DNA of 64,000 nucleotides, taken from Ancylomarina salipaludis. Its GTDB lineage: Bacteria > Bacteroidota > Bacteroidia > Bacteroidales > Marinifilaceae. The stretch is from NCBI RefSeq assembly GCF_004122035.1, contig NZ_SAXA01000002.1:124001-188000 (forward strand), written 5' to 3'. Each line of letters begins with the position of its first letter. The stretch's first letter is position 1. The translations under genes and the position numbers were made by a program. Below the pieces are notes generated by a model. That model searched no databases, was not told where the DNA came from, and worked only from the letters and a program-made list of their open reading frames with translations. Positions 35,651 to 45,565 of this stretch are shown here, one piece after another.

Positions 35651-37795
35651 ATGGAAACACAACATTTTTCGTACGATAACAAAATCGTCAAATATTTTGC
35701 TTACGCCACAATACTGTGGGGTGTGGTCGGGATGTTGGTCGGTCTTTTGGCTGCTTTACAATTGGCGTTCCCCATTTTCAATTTTAAGTTGGCTTACACA
35801 ACTTTTGGGCGAATCAGACCAATTCATACCAACGCAGTGATTTTTGCCTTTGTGGGTAATGGAATTTTTGCTGCAGTTTATTATTCGCTTCAGCGTCTGT
35901 TAAAGGCTCGTATGTTTAGCGATAAATTGAGTTGGGTCCATTTTTGGGGGTGGCAGGCTATTATCGTATCTGCAGCTATAACCTTTGTGCTGGGGATCAC
36001 AACCAGTAAAGAGTATGCCGAATTGGAATGGCCTATTGATATTGCGATTACAATTATTTGGGTTGTGTTTGGCTGGAATATGTTCGGAACCATACTCCGA
36101 CGCCGAGCCGATCATCTGTATGTCTCCATTTGGTTTTATATCGCAACCTTTGTCACTGTTGCTGTACTTCATATTGGTAACTCTATTGAGATCCCATATA
36201 GCTGGTTACATTCTTATCCGGTTTATGCTGGTGTACAGGATGCACTGGTTCAGTGGTGGTATGGTCATAATGCCGTTGCGTTTTTCCTGACAACGCCCTA
36301 TTTGGGATTGATGTATTACTTTTTGCCTAAGGCGGCTAATCGTCCGGTTTATTCGTATCGATTATCCATTATTCACTTTTGGGCATTGGTCTTCCTATAT
36401 ATTTGGGCAGGGCCTCACCACTTGCTTTATACGGCTCTTCCTGACTGGGCACAGTCGTTGGGTGTTGTTTTTTCTATCATGCTGATTGCGCCATCATGGG
36501 GTGGTATGTTCAACGGATTATTGACATTGAGAGGAGCCTGGGATAAGGTTCGCGATAATGCCACTTTAAAATTCATGGTTGTTGCGGTAACCGCTTATGG
36601 TATGTCAACATTTGAAGGACCAATGATGTCGTTGAAATGGGTGAACTCATTAACCCATTATACCGATTGGAATATTGCTCACGTTCACATTGGTGCTTTG
36701 GGATGGAATGGTTTCTTAACCTTTGGTATGTTGTATTACCTTTTCCCTAAAATGTGGAAAACCAAGTTATATTCTGAGAAATTAGCAAATGCCCACTTTT
36801 GGATTGGGACTTTAGGGATTATATTCTACGCTTTGCCTTTGTACTGGGGAGCTATCGTTCAAACTCTAATGTGGAAAGAATTTACTCCTGATGGTCTATT
36901 AGCTTATCCTAACTTTTTGGAGACGATCACACAGATATTACCCATGTATCATGTTCGAATTCTGGGAGGACTTCTTTACTTCGTAGGTTTATTCCTGATG
37001 GTTTATAACCTGTTGAAAACAGCCGCATCGGGTAAATGTGCTGATAACGAAGAGGCTTCTGCTCCTGCTCTTGTGACTTCTTCAAAACGTGCACGAGGTG
37101 AAGGATTGCATCGTTGGTTAGAGCGTCGACCAGTTCAGTTTATGGTTTTGGCTACAATAGCCATTCTTATTGGGGGTGCTTTCGAGATTATCCCAACCTA
37201 TTTGGTGAAATCGAATATTCCAACCATTGAAAGTGTGAAACCTTACACTCCTCTTGAATTGGAAGGGCGTGATATTTATATTCGTGAAGGTTGTAATACC
37301 TGTCATACGCAAATGATCCGTCCATTCAGATCGGAAACCGAGCGATATGGAGAATATTCAAAAGCTGGTGAACTGGTATACAATCATCCACACCTTTGGG
37401 GTTCGAAACGTACAGGTCCGGATTTGGCTCGTGAAGGTGTTCCGGGTGGTAAAATGTATAAAACAAATGTATGGCATTATAATCATTTGCTCGATCCTCA
37501 GAAGATGAATGCTCAATCGATTATGCCGGCTTATCCTTGGTTGATTAAGGATGATTTGGATACGTCGAATACTTCGGCTAAAATTCGTGCGATGATTAAA
37601 TTGGGTGTTCCATATGATAAGGCGCCATATCCTGCTAATTATGATCTTGTCGCTCATGACGACATGAAAAAACAGGCCGAAGAAATTTCAGCTGACTTAA
37701 AGAAAAATGGCGTTGAAGTAGCTAGTGAGAAAGAGATTATTGCTGTGATTGCATATCTGCAGAGACTGGGACGCGATATTTCAGTGAAAGAATAA
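35651..37795 (+). CDS. ccoNO: cbb3-type cytochrome c oxidase fused subunits I/II (CcoN-CcoO)
   Basis: This 714-residue fusion has a CcoN part (about residues 1-460, about 12 helices) with heme and CuB ligands in HNAVAFF, WAGPHHLLY and AHVHIGALGWNG. A linker and a helix (near 495-515) lead to the CcoO part with CNTCH at 548-552 and Met in SIMPAYPW. The fused form is common in Bacteroidota. It reduces O2 with high affinity at the inner membrane, using electrons from cytochromes c. Confidence 0.96.
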   Translation: METQHFSYDNKIVKYFAYATILWGVVGMLVGLLAALQLAFPIFNFKLAYTTFGRIRPIHTNAVIFAFVGNGIFAAVYYSLQRLLKARMFSDKLSWVHFWGWQAIIVSAAITFVLGITTSKEYAELEWPIDIAITIIWVVFGWNMFGTILRRRADHLYVSIWFYIATFVTVAVLHIGNSIEIPYSWLHSYPVYAGVQDALVQWWYGHNAVAFFLTTPYLGLMYYFLPKAANRPVYSYRLSIIHFWALVFLYIWAGPHHLLYTALPDWAQSLGVVFSIMLIAPSWGGMFNGLLTLRGAWDKVRDNATLKFMVVAVTAYGMSTFEGPMMSLKWVNSLTHYTDWNIAHVHIGALGWNGFLTFGMLYYLFPKMWKTKLYSEKLANAHFWIGTLGIIFYALPLYWGAIVQTLMWKEFTPDGLLAYPNFLETITQILPMYHVRILGGLLYFVGLFLMVYNLLKTAASGKCADNEEASAPALVTSSKRARGEGLHRWLERRPVQFMVLATIAILIGGAFEIIPTYLVKSNIPTIESVKPYTPLELEGRDIYIREGCNTCHTQMIRPFRSETERYGEYSKAGELVYNHPHLWGSKRTGPDLAREGVPGGKMYKTNVWHYNHLLDPQKMNAQSIMPAYPWLIKDDLDTSNTSAKIRAMIKLGVPYDKAPYPANYDLVAHDDMKKQAEEISADLKKNGVEVASEKEIIAVIAYLQRLGRDISVKE

Positions 37796-37867
37796 ATTCA
37801 AGCCAATAAGGATAAAGGGGAAAGTAGATCTAGTTTACTTTAACCTTTTCCTTTAAACTTTATAATT

Positions 37868-38074
37868 ATGAAACTAGTCAGTCATTATTTACAAAGCATT
37901 TCAGATGTTGGTCTTTATCCCAGCATCTCACTAATCATTTTCTTTAGCTTTTTCATAGGAATGATTTGGTGGACTTTCAAAAAGAGTAACAAGAACTTTT
38001 TTAATGATATGAAAAGTTATGCTCTTGACGATGACGGAATTAAGTCTTCGGATCAGTCAGGAACCGAGATCTGA
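37868..38074 (+). CDS. ccoQ: cbb3 oxidase small subunit (CcoQ-like)
   Basis: The 68-residue protein has one membrane helix (about 18-38) and the segment IGMIWWTFKKSNKNFFNDM, normal for CcoQ-like proteins. It lies between ccoNO and ccoP. CcoQ stabilises the complex. Confidence 0.8.
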   Translation: MKLVSHYLQSISDVGLYPSISLIIFFSFFIGMIWWTFKKSNKNFFNDMKSYALDDDGIKSSDQSGTEI

Positions 38075-38135
38075 TCAGTTGTTGCTTTGCAATTAATATC
38101 AAAAACGATTTAAGACATTATAAAAATCTTCTGTA

Positions 38136-38711
38136 ATGGAAAAAAAAGATAAATTTCTTGAAGAAAATGAGCACCTAATGAGTGACCATGATTACGATGG
38201 TATTCGTGAATTAAATAACCCGATGCCAACCTGGTGGCGTTATTTATTTTATGCAACCATTGTATTTTCGGCTGTTTATATGTTCCGCTACCACGTCTTT
38301 GGAGACGATCTTCAAATTGAGGAGTATAACAAAGAGATGGCTTTAGCTGAAGCGAACAAACCGAAACCAACATTTGATGAAAATTCGTTGGTTTTGATGA
38401 CGGATGCCACGAATATTGCTGCCGGTAAAGCTATTTTCGATAAAAACTGTGTTGCTTGTCATGCCACTCTGGGAGAGGGAAATGCCATTGGACCCAATTT
38501 AACGGATGACTATTGGTTGAATGGGGGTAGCCTGAATGATGTTTATAAAATTATTAAAGAAGGTAAACCTTTAAAGGGCATGTTAGCCTGGCAAAATCAA
38601 TTATCTCCGGAGCAAATGTTACAGGTTTCGAGTTATGTAATGAGTTTGCATGGCACCAATCCTCCAAATGCAAAAGCAGCTGAAGGCGAATTGTATAAGC
38701 CAGAAAAATAA
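38136..38711 (+). CDS. ccoP: cbb3 oxidase subunit III, monoheme CcoP
   Basis: The 191-residue protein starts with the CcoP N-terminus (DHDYDGIRELNNPMPTWW) and one helix (about 33-52). It has a single cytochrome c domain with CVACH at 105-109 and a Met ligand in KGMLAW. Proteobacterial CcoP carries two hemes; the one-heme form is usual in Bacteroidota. Confidence 0.93.
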   Translation: MEKKDKFLEENEHLMSDHDYDGIRELNNPMPTWWRYLFYATIVFSAVYMFRYHVFGDDLQIEEYNKEMALAEANKPKPTFDENSLVLMTDATNIAAGKAIFDKNCVACHATLGEGNAIGPNLTDDYWLNGGSLNDVYKIIKEGKPLKGMLAWQNQLSPEQMLQVSSYVMSLHGTNPPNAKAAEGELYKPEK

Positions 38712-38726
38712 AACAGCTAAATACCC

Positions 38727-40115
38727 ATGAATTCGGATAATACGTATCGAGACCAACTCGCAACATTAAATAAAAAAGGGAAAAGACGATGGGTGTATGC
38801 CAAACAGCCCAAAGGGAGACTGTATACCTATCGAAATTTGGTTAGCTATTTTTTACTGACTATCCTTTTCGTAACTCCGTTTATTAAACTGAATGGGGAT
38901 CCTTTGATTCTGCTAAATGTAATTGAACGAAAGTTTATTCTTTTTGGGGTGCATTTTTGGCCTCAGGATTTCCATATCTTTCTTTTTTCAATGATTACTC
39001 TTTTTGTTTTCATTGTTCTCTTTACGGTTAGTTACGGTCGAATTTGGTGTGGTTGGGCATGCCCTCAAACGGTATTTTTGGAATTCATTTTTCGTCGAAT
39101 AGAGTATTTGATTGAGGGAACGCCTCAACAACAACGTAAGTTGAATGCGCAGTCGATGAATGCAGAGAAATTCGTAAAGAAAACAAGTAAGCATACTGTG
39201 TTTTATCTGATCTGTTTGGCCATTTCGAGTACTTTTTTATCTTATATCAGAGGCGTAGATTTTGTGATGGATTTATGGCAAAATCCATCGGGTAATTCCG
39301 TTCTGTTTGTTGCTTTATTGTTTTTTTCTGTCGTGATGTATCTTGTTTTCTCCCGATTGAGAGAACAAGTTTGTGCTATGATTTGCCCTTACGGCCGTTT
39401 GCAAGGGGTTTTGCTTGATTCAAATACCATTGTAGTTGCGTATGATTATAAGCGTGGCGAGGAGAGAGCTCCGCTGGAAGCCGGTGAGGATAGAGACGCA
39501 GAGAATAAGGGGGATTGCATCGACTGCTACGATTGTGTTGATGTTTGTCCAACGGGAATTGATGTCCGTGACGGGACACAGCTTGAATGTATCAATTGTA
39601 CAGCTTGTATCGATGCATGTAATTCAGTGATGGTCTGGCAAGGAAAACCCAAAGGGCTGATCCGTTTCGATTCTGAGAAAAATATTGCGGAAGGAATTAA
39701 AAAGAAATGGCCGGCTCGTAAGATTGCTTATACGAGTGTACTTGCAGTTTTGCTTTGTGTTGTGATCGGTTTGTTTGCTTCGAGGAACGATCTGGAAACG
39801 ATTATCCTTCGTACTCCGGGTTTAATGTATCAGGAACCTTCAGAAGGGATTATTAGCAATATGTACAGTTTTAAAATTGTGAATAAAACAACTGAAGATT
39901 TACCCGTTTCTTTTAAAATTCTTGATAAAAAGGGTGAAATACAGATTATTGGAGAGACCTTTAATGCAGCAGCAAGTTCAATACATGAGGGAACGTTTTT
40001 TGCCAAATTGCCTAAAAAAACAGTTTTAACAGATAAGACACAAATACAAATTGGAGTATTCGCAAAGGAGCGATTGATTGAAATAGTCGATTTAACTTTT
40101 GTAGGACCCAATTAG
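38727..40115 (+). CDS. ccoG: cytochrome c oxidase accessory protein CcoG
   Basis: The 462-residue protein has five or so membrane helices, a ferredoxin-like pair of cysteine clusters (CIDCYDCVDVCP and CINCTACIDAC, about residues 262-295) and an early GRIWCGWACPQTVF. The C-terminal Ig-like domain (about 355-460) completes the CcoG architecture. It reduces copper for cbb3 assembly. It lies 15 bases after ccoP. Confidence 0.95.
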   Translation: MNSDNTYRDQLATLNKKGKRRWVYAKQPKGRLYTYRNLVSYFLLTILFVTPFIKLNGDPLILLNVIERKFILFGVHFWPQDFHIFLFSMITLFVFIVLFTVSYGRIWCGWACPQTVFLEFIFRRIEYLIEGTPQQQRKLNAQSMNAEKFVKKTSKHTVFYLICLAISSTFLSYIRGVDFVMDLWQNPSGNSVLFVALLFFSVVMYLVFSRLREQVCAMICPYGRLQGVLLDSNTIVVAYDYKRGEERAPLEAGEDRDAENKGDCIDCYDCVDVCPTGIDVRDGTQLECINCTACIDACNSVMVWQGKPKGLIRFDSEKNIAEGIKKKWPARKIAYTSVLAVLLCVVIGLFASRNDLETIILRTPGLMYQEPSEGIISNMYSFKIVNKTTEDLPVSFKILDKKGEIQIIGETFNAAASSIHEGTFFAKLPKKTVLTDKTQIQIGVFAKERLIEIVDLTFVGPN

Positions 40116-40132
40116 ATTATAGAATTCAGGAT

Positions 40133-40579
40133 ATGAAAAAATTAAATTGGGGAAGTAAGCTAGCTATGTTTATTTCGATATATGTGATTGGTATTTTGTC
40201 TTTTGTTGGTTTCAGTACCACTCAGGATATCAATTTGGTTTCAAAGGATTATTATCCTTTGGAAATGAAATATCAGGCTCAGATTGATAAGATAAAGAAT
40301 GCTCAGTCTTTGAAAGAAAAAGTTGTCATTTCTCAGAATGCGGGCGTTATAAGAGTTCAATTTCCCGAGCAAATGAGAACAGATGTCAATGGTAGCGTTA
40401 TTTTTTATCGTCCTTCAAATTCAGATAATGACTTGCGCTCAGATATTATTTTAGATGCTTCCGGTCTTCAGGAGTTTAATGCAGACAGATTGATTAAAGG
40501 ACGATATGCCGTGAAGATTGATTGGACTCATCAGAATAAAGCGTATTATCAGGAAGAAGCAATTTATCTTTCGAAGTAA
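40133..40579 (+). CDS. ccoH: FixH/CcoH family protein
   Basis: The 148-residue protein has an N-terminal helix (about 10-28) and the motif VSKDYYPLEMKYQAQIDKIKNA, typical of the FixH family, then a beta-rich periplasmic domain. CcoH helps cbb3 maturation. It lies 17 bases after ccoG. Confidence 0.9.
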   Translation: MKKLNWGSKLAMFISIYVIGILSFVGFSTTQDINLVSKDYYPLEMKYQAQIDKIKNAQSLKEKVVISQNAGVIRVQFPEQMRTDVNGSVIFYRPSNSDNDLRSDIILDASGLQEFNADRLIKGRYAVKIDWTHQNKAYYQEEAIYLSK

Positions 40580-40614
40580 TATCAGAGGCTCAAAAACTTA
40601 TAAAATACAATAAG

Positions 40615-41340
40615 ATGATTTATTTATCAGCATTGACTCTTGGTCTTTTGGGTAGTTTTCATTGTGTGGGCATGTGTGGTCCTATTGCTTTGGCAATACC
40701 ATTGAAAACGGATTCATGGCTCATTCGAATATTAGGTGGGCTTATTTATAATATTGGTCGGGCAGTCACCTATGCCATAATGGGAGCTGTTTTTGGTCTT
40801 TTGGGACAGGGGCTTGTGATGAGTGGTTTTCAGCAATGGGTATCCATTATTATGGGAGCTATTATGATTGTATCAGTTTTGGTACCTAATCTGTACAAAA
40901 ACAGGTTCGATACCGAGAAATCGGTGTTCGGATTTGTAGGCAAAGTAAAAGTAGGTTTAAGAAAACTATTTACTCAAAGCAGTCATTTTTCTTTATTTCT
41001 GATTGGTCTGTTGAATGGCCTGTTGCCATGTGGCTTGGTTTATTTTGCAATAGCAGGTGCCATTGCGACAGGTTCGTTTTATAGTGGGAGTTTATTCATG
41101 TTTGTTTTTGGCCTAGGTACCATTCCTATGCTATTAGCTGTTTCACTAATTGGTAATTTAATCACGCTTGAGTTGCGAAAAAAACTGACACGCGTTATTC
41201 CATATGCCATTGTATTTATTGGTGTTTTATTTATACTTCGAGGCTTAAGTCTGGGGATTCCTTATTTGAGTCCACCGGAAAAAGCTATGACAATTCCTGT
41301 TGAACAAGCAGAAGAGACTGTGCCATCCTGTTGTCATTAG
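40615..41340 (+). CDS. SafE/UreH-type membrane protein (cbb3-linked)
   Basis: The 241-residue protein has about six helices, starting LTLGLLGSFHCVGMCGPIALAIP, and NGLLPCGLVYFAIAGAIATG in the middle; both hold a conserved Cys, as in the DsbD-like SafE/UreH-type family. The tail ends ETVPSCCH. Members next to cbb3 genes probably help copper or heme delivery. It is the last gene of the operon before a terminator. Confidence 0.85.
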   Translation: MIYLSALTLGLLGSFHCVGMCGPIALAIPLKTDSWLIRILGGLIYNIGRAVTYAIMGAVFGLLGQGLVMSGFQQWVSIIMGAIMIVSVLVPNLYKNRFDTEKSVFGFVGKVKVGLRKLFTQSSHFSLFLIGLLNGLLPCGLVYFAIAGAIATGSFYSGSLFMFVFGLGTIPMLLAVSLIGNLITLELRKKLTRVIPYAIVFIGVLFILRGLSLGIPYLSPPEKAMTIPVEQAEETVPSCCH

Positions 41341-41360
41341 TCTAAAGTTGAGATAAATAT

Positions 41361-41404
41361 AAAATGAGTCAAAATGGGGTATCTGTTTTGACTCATTTTT
41401 TTTA
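41361..41404 (+). terminator. intrinsic terminator of the cbb3 operon
   Basis: A perfect 14-bp stem (41361-41374 with 41386-41399) followed by a T-run to 41404. Confidence 0.9.
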
Positions 41405-41469
41405 TTTGATTTTGTTAAAGATTACTCTTAATTTAAAGAAATCAATTAACCCAAATAAACCTAAATATT

Positions 41470-41733
41470 ATGAACTTTCTAGATGCCGTCCTTAGTCTGT
41501 TTCGTTCGGATACTGAAGATTTTTATTATGTGAAAATCGAACGAAATGAGAAGTGTTATTGTAATAGTGGAAAAAAATACAAAAGCTGTCATTACCCGAA
41601 GCACTATCAATCGAGCAAACGGGCAGTCCGTAAAATAAGCGAAAGTACGGGTGAAGAAACTTTTCAGGTTCTGTCTGTTAAGAAAATACGCAAAAATCAC
41701 GAATTGTTTAAACCAAGTGTGATTCAGAGCTGA
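41470..41733 (+). CDS. SEC-C metal-binding motif protein
   Basis: The 87-residue protein has a SEC-C zinc motif (KCYCNSGKKYKSCHYPKH, residues 29-46) like that at the SecA C-terminus. The remaining C-terminal part is basic. Function is unknown. It is a single gene between the two respiratory units. Confidence 0.75.
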   Translation: MNFLDAVLSLFRSDTEDFYYVKIERNEKCYCNSGKKYKSCHYPKHYQSSKRAVRKISESTGEETFQVLSVKKIRKNHELFKPSVIQS

Positions 41734-41790
41734 TTGTAATTTTCTGACAAGCCAATACCAAAGGATAGATTAGAGTTGTGAAACTGTTTT

Positions 41791-42222
41791 CTATCTTTTC
41801 TTTTTGATAGCTTTTATTGTTTCGAGATCCAGGTTGCCATATTCGTTACCCCATGAATTTAGGATGTAATTAAAAACCAATCTTAAATCCTCATCACTGA
41901 GTCCCGACTCGGGCATATACGACTGGTACGTCACACCATTGACTTTAATTTTCTGACTACTCCCAAACTTAACCATTCGCACTGCATCTTCAATATTGTT
42001 TTTCAAAAAATCAGACTTGGCTAAAGGGGGATATGTAGGATCCAGGCCTTCTCCGTTTCTTTTGTGACAGTTCATACATTTGGCCCTGAATATTTGTCCT
42101 CCCTGTTCCATTTCCAGCTTTGGAACGACTTTCTTGTTTGGGATTGATTTTTTCTCAGTATTGGTGCACGAAAAAACTGAAAATACCGAAAGGATAATAA
42201 AAATGAGTTTGAATTTTGTCAT
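41791..42222 (-). CDS. monoheme cytochrome c lipoprotein
   Basis: The 143-residue protein has a lipoprotein signal (SVFSC, Cys19) and one cytochrome c domain with CMNCH (49-53) and a Met ligand candidate in SYMPESGLSD. It stands alone, divergent from the SCO-caa3 operon. It is a likely electron carrier, anchored in a membrane, between a quinol:cytochrome c reductase and an oxidase or NosZ. Confidence 0.88.
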   Translation of the reverse strand: MTKFKLIFIILSVFSVFSCTNTEKKSIPNKKVVPKLEMEQGGQIFRAKCMNCHKRNGEGLDPTYPPLAKSDFLKNNIEDAVRMVKFGSSQKIKVNGVTYQSYMPESGLSDEDLRLVFNYILNSWGNEYGNLDLETIKAIKKKR

Positions 42223-42536
42223 CGTAGCTAGAGTTTGATTTTAAAAATAAGTTCATTTCCTCTGATATCAAAGAGTTTTAAATATCTGTCATGAAGGTTT
42301 TGGCATTCTCAGGGTTCTGATTGTATCCATAAAATTATTTTCAGGACATAATTCCGCAAATTATTACAAATAATAATCAATTAAATTAGAATTTCAAACA
42401 GGCATGAAATATCAGTTTTGATGTTATTTTATGTCTTGTTTCAGAAGTAGTTGTGATTTCTTTTTCAGCTGCAAGTATTATTTATTATATTTAAAGGTAA
42501 TCAAGTTGTAATTCAAGTATCTCATCATATTAATCC
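42223..42536. other. divergent intergenic region, cytochrome c / SCO-caa3
   Basis: About 310 bases with very AT-rich sequence. No full TAnnTTTG promoter was found for either side. A small inverted repeat, TTATTA with TAATAA around 42362-42380, is the only structure noticed. Confidence 0.35.
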
Positions 42537-42545
42537 AAGGAGGAG
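42537..42545 (+). promoter_or_regulatory. unusually strong Shine-Dalgarno before the SCO gene
   Basis: AAGGAGGAG ends 5 bases before the ATG at 42551. Most genes in this window have no such site, as is normal in Bacteroidota. Confidence 0.6.
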
Positions 42546-42550
42546 TTCAA

Positions 42551-43333
42551 ATGAAATTATCACTTTTGTTATTTTTTACCTGTTTTCTGTATTTGCAGAT
42601 TTTGTTTAGTCAGGATGTTAAGAAGCAAGTAGAAGTTGGAATTATAGAACATCTTGATGAATTTGTTCCATCTGATATTCAATTGATGAATGAAGATGGA
42701 AAGATGGTTAATTTGAAGGACCAGATTGACAAACCGACAGCTCTGATCTTTGTTTATTTCAGATGTCCGGGTATTTGTACTCCATTAATGGATGGCGTTG
42801 CCGATGTGATCCAGAAATTGGATATGAAACTGGCAGAGGATTATCAGGTGATTACAATAGGATTCGATCCGCGTGAGAAAATCGATCTGGCTATTAAAAA
42901 GAAAAAGAATTACCAAAGTCTGATAACGAATCAGAATACAGATGATGGCTGGCGATTTTTCACCTCAGATAGTGCGAATATCGCAAGAGTAACCGAAGCG
43001 CTTGGCTTTAAATATATTAAAGCAGGGACTGATTTTACGCATGCAGCTACTGTTATTGTTTTAAGTCCCAATGGTAAGATTACCCGTTACTTAAATGGCA
43101 CCTATTTTTTGCCTTTTGAATTCAAATTAGCCTTAATTGAGGCTTCTAAAGGGCATTCCGGTCCGACAATGAATAAAATTCTTCAGTTTTGTTATTCCTA
43201 CGATCCTGTTGGAAAGGCTTATGTTTTAAACGTAACCCGTCTGAGTGGAACATTAATACTGAGTCTCGGACTAATTGTTTTCCTTGTATTAATCATCCGT
43301 AAACCACGAAAAAGAAACTACCCTAAGAATTAG
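42551..43333 (+). CDS. SCO1/SenC family copper chaperone
   Basis: The 260-residue protein has a signal or anchor (residues 3-20), the copper-binding CPGIC (Cys72, Cys76) and a downstream His in DFTHAATV (near 160), the full SCO1 metal site. A C-terminal helix (about 227-250) is less usual. It delivers copper to CuA of cytochrome oxidase. It is followed after 3 bases by the caa3 subunit I gene. Being so close, it could also help CuA assembly in NosZ. Confidence 0.93.
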   Translation: MKLSLLLFFTCFLYLQILFSQDVKKQVEVGIIEHLDEFVPSDIQLMNEDGKMVNLKDQIDKPTALIFVYFRCPGICTPLMDGVADVIQKLDMKLAEDYQVITIGFDPREKIDLAIKKKKNYQSLITNQNTDDGWRFFTSDSANIARVTEALGFKYIKAGTDFTHAATVIVLSPNGKITRYLNGTYFLPFEFKLALIEASKGHSGPTMNKILQFCYSYDPVGKAYVLNVTRLSGTLILSLGLIVFLVLIIRKPRKRNYPKN

Positions 43334-43336
43334 ACT

Positions 43337-44947
43337 ATGACAGAAACAATGAAACAGGCTCCTACCCCGAGTTTCCTGGAATATCAAGGTCGATTTAAGG
43401 GCATATTTGCCTGGATTTTTTCTACCGATCATAAGCGAATTGGGCTTTTATATTTGTATAGTATGCTCGTCTTTTTTTCTATAGCGGCTACGCTTGGTTT
43501 GATGATGAAATTAGAGCTTATTGCCCCCGGTAGAACCATTATGGGAGCGCAAACCTATAATAGTTTTTTTACCCTTCATGGTATCACAATGATCTTTTTA
43601 ATTGTGGTGCCGGGTTTACCAGCTGTTTTTGGTAATTTCTTTCTTCCTATCATGATCGGTGCAAAAGATGTCGCATTCCCAAAATTGAATCTTTTTTCAT
43701 GGTGGATTTATATTGCAGGAGCCTTTATTGCGCTTTCATCTCAATTTCTGGGAGATGGAGCACCTGATACAGGCTGGACGTTTTACGCCCCATATAGTTT
43801 CAGAACGGGAACTAATATGTTGCCTGCCGTTACGGGGGCATTCGTTTTGGGGTTTTCGTCTATAGTTACCGGGCTTAACTTTATTGTGACTATACACCGT
43901 TTGAGGGCCCCTGGAATGAAATGGATGAAAATGCCATTGTTCCCATGGGCACTATACGGAACGGCCTGGATTCAGGTTCTGGCTACCCCAATCGTTGGAA
44001 TTACCTTGTTGATGGTTGTTTTGGAAAGAACGCTTCAAATTGGATTTTTCGATCCGTCTTTGGGGGGGGATCCTATTCTGTATCAACACCTGTTTTGGAT
44101 CTATTCTCATCCGGCCGTATACATTATGATTCTGCCTGCAATGGGGGTAATATCTGAGATTATTCCAACATTTGCACGCAAAACGATATTTGGTTATACG
44201 GCAATTGTTGTATCTACTCTCGCCATTGCTTTCGTGGGATATTTTGTATGGGGACATCATATGTTTACTTCAGGAATGAGTGGAGTTGCACTTTATACCT
44301 TTTCAATTTTAACCTTCCTTGTGGCTATTCCCAGTGCCATTAAAATTTTCAACTGGGTGGCTACCCTTCATAAAGCATCTATCGATTTGCAAACACCCTT
44401 TTTATGGGCGTTTTGTTTCTTGTTTGTTTTTATGATTGGAGGTTTATCAGGTATGGTTTTGGGGGCGCTTTCTGCTAATGTTCATTTGCACGATACCGCT
44501 TTTGTGGTAGCGCATTTCCACTATATTGTTTTTGGAGGGACGGGCTTTGCTTTCTTTGGAGCTTTGCATTACTGGTTCCCTAAGATGTTTGGGCGAATGT
44601 ACGATAAATCCTGGGCTAATATTGGTTTAGCTATTTTCTTTACAGGCTTCAATACCTTGTATCTTCCCATGTTTTATCTTGGTATAACAGGCATGCCACG
44701 TCGTTATTACGATTATGTGGAACGATTTCACGGGCCCAATATAGTCTCTTCAATGGGAGCTATGTTGATGATAACGGGTTTAATAATTGTGATTACCAAT
44801 TTAGTCCGGTCAGCCCGACATGGAGCTAAAGCCGAAAAGGATCCCTGGAAAGGGAAAACATTAGAGTGGACGGTAGACAGTCCGCCAAGTCTAGAAAATT
44901 TTGAAGAAATTCCTATTGTAACTCAAGATCCTTATGATTATGAATGA
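43337..44947 (+). CDS. ctaD: caa3-type cytochrome c oxidase subunit I (A2 type)
   Basis: The 536-residue protein has 12 helices and the heme-copper ligands in FFTLHGITM, YSHPAVYI, GHHMF and AHFHYIVFGG. The CuB helix reads YSHPAVY rather than GHPEVY: the D-channel Glu is absent and the YS motif is present, which marks the A2 subfamily, as in Rhodothermus marinus caa3. It overlaps subunit III by 14 bases. Confidence 0.96.
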   Translation: MTETMKQAPTPSFLEYQGRFKGIFAWIFSTDHKRIGLLYLYSMLVFFSIAATLGLMMKLELIAPGRTIMGAQTYNSFFTLHGITMIFLIVVPGLPAVFGNFFLPIMIGAKDVAFPKLNLFSWWIYIAGAFIALSSQFLGDGAPDTGWTFYAPYSFRTGTNMLPAVTGAFVLGFSSIVTGLNFIVTIHRLRAPGMKWMKMPLFPWALYGTAWIQVLATPIVGITLLMVVLERTLQIGFFDPSLGGDPILYQHLFWIYSHPAVYIMILPAMGVISEIIPTFARKTIFGYTAIVVSTLAIAFVGYFVWGHHMFTSGMSGVALYTFSILTFLVAIPSAIKIFNWVATLHKASIDLQTPFLWAFCFLFVFMIGGLSGMVLGALSANVHLHDTAFVVAHFHYIVFGGTGFAFFGALHYWFPKMFGRMYDKSWANIGLAIFFTGFNTLYLPMFYLGITGMPRRYYDYVERFHGPNIVSSMGAMLMITGLIIVITNLVRSARHGAKAEKDPWKGKTLEWTVDSPPSLENFEEIPIVTQDPYDYE

Positions 44948-45554
44948 TCACACTCAGATTGATGAACATCGTGATGACGAAGGTGCCAAAACAGGGATGT
45001 GGATTTTTATTTTCACGGAGCTCTTACTTTTTGGCGGCCTATTCATTGTCTATTCGGTATATCGATATTTAAATCCAATGGCCTTTCATATGGCTGCTGA
45101 AGAATTGGATATTTTCATTGGGACAGCCAATACGGTTATTCTATTAGTGAGCAGTATGACGATTGCTATGGCCATCACGTCTATTCAATTGAAAAGGAAA
45201 CGACTCACTTTAATCTTGATGGGGATAACAGTTTTGCTGGCTCTACTTTTTTTGGTGAACAAATATTTTGAATGGACAGGTAAGATTTCTCATGGTATTT
45301 TCCCGGGAAGTGAGATTCTGCATCAAAGTAGCCAGGGGGAAATTTTATTTTTTGGTTTGTATTATGCCATGACGGGTTTACACGCTCTGCACATTATTGT
45401 TGGCGTCACTTTTATTGGCTATGTGATGTGGTTAGTGAAAACGGATGATGTGAAATACGATGACTATGTGATTTTGGAAAACAGTGCTTTGTATTGGCAT
45501 CTTGTCGATTTAATTTGGATTTTCTTGTTTCCATTATTTTACCTTATCACTTAA
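44934..45554 (+). CDS. ctaE: cytochrome c oxidase subunit III
   Basis: The 206-residue protein has five helices and the subunit III features TGMWIFIFTELLLFGG, MTGLHALHIIVG and YWHLVDLIWIFLFPLFYL. The start is ATG at 44934 or, equally possible, 44940; both overlap the end of ctaD, indicating translational coupling. Confidence 0.94.
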   Translation: MIMNDHTQIDEHRDDEGAKTGMWIFIFTELLLFGGLFIVYSVYRYLNPMAFHMAAEELDIFIGTANTVILLVSSMTIAMAITSIQLKRKRLTLILMGITVLLALLFLVNKYFEWTGKISHGIFPGSEILHQSSQGEILFFGLYYAMTGLHALHIIVGVTFIGYVMWLVKTDDVKYDDYVILENSALYWHLVDLIWIFLFPLFYLIT

Positions 45555-45565
45555 AAACAGACACT

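Noticed and set aside
45494-45565. Longer subunit IV starting inside ctaE
   Set aside because: The extension is antiphase coding of the ctaE end; the ATG at 45566 gives a normal subunit IV.
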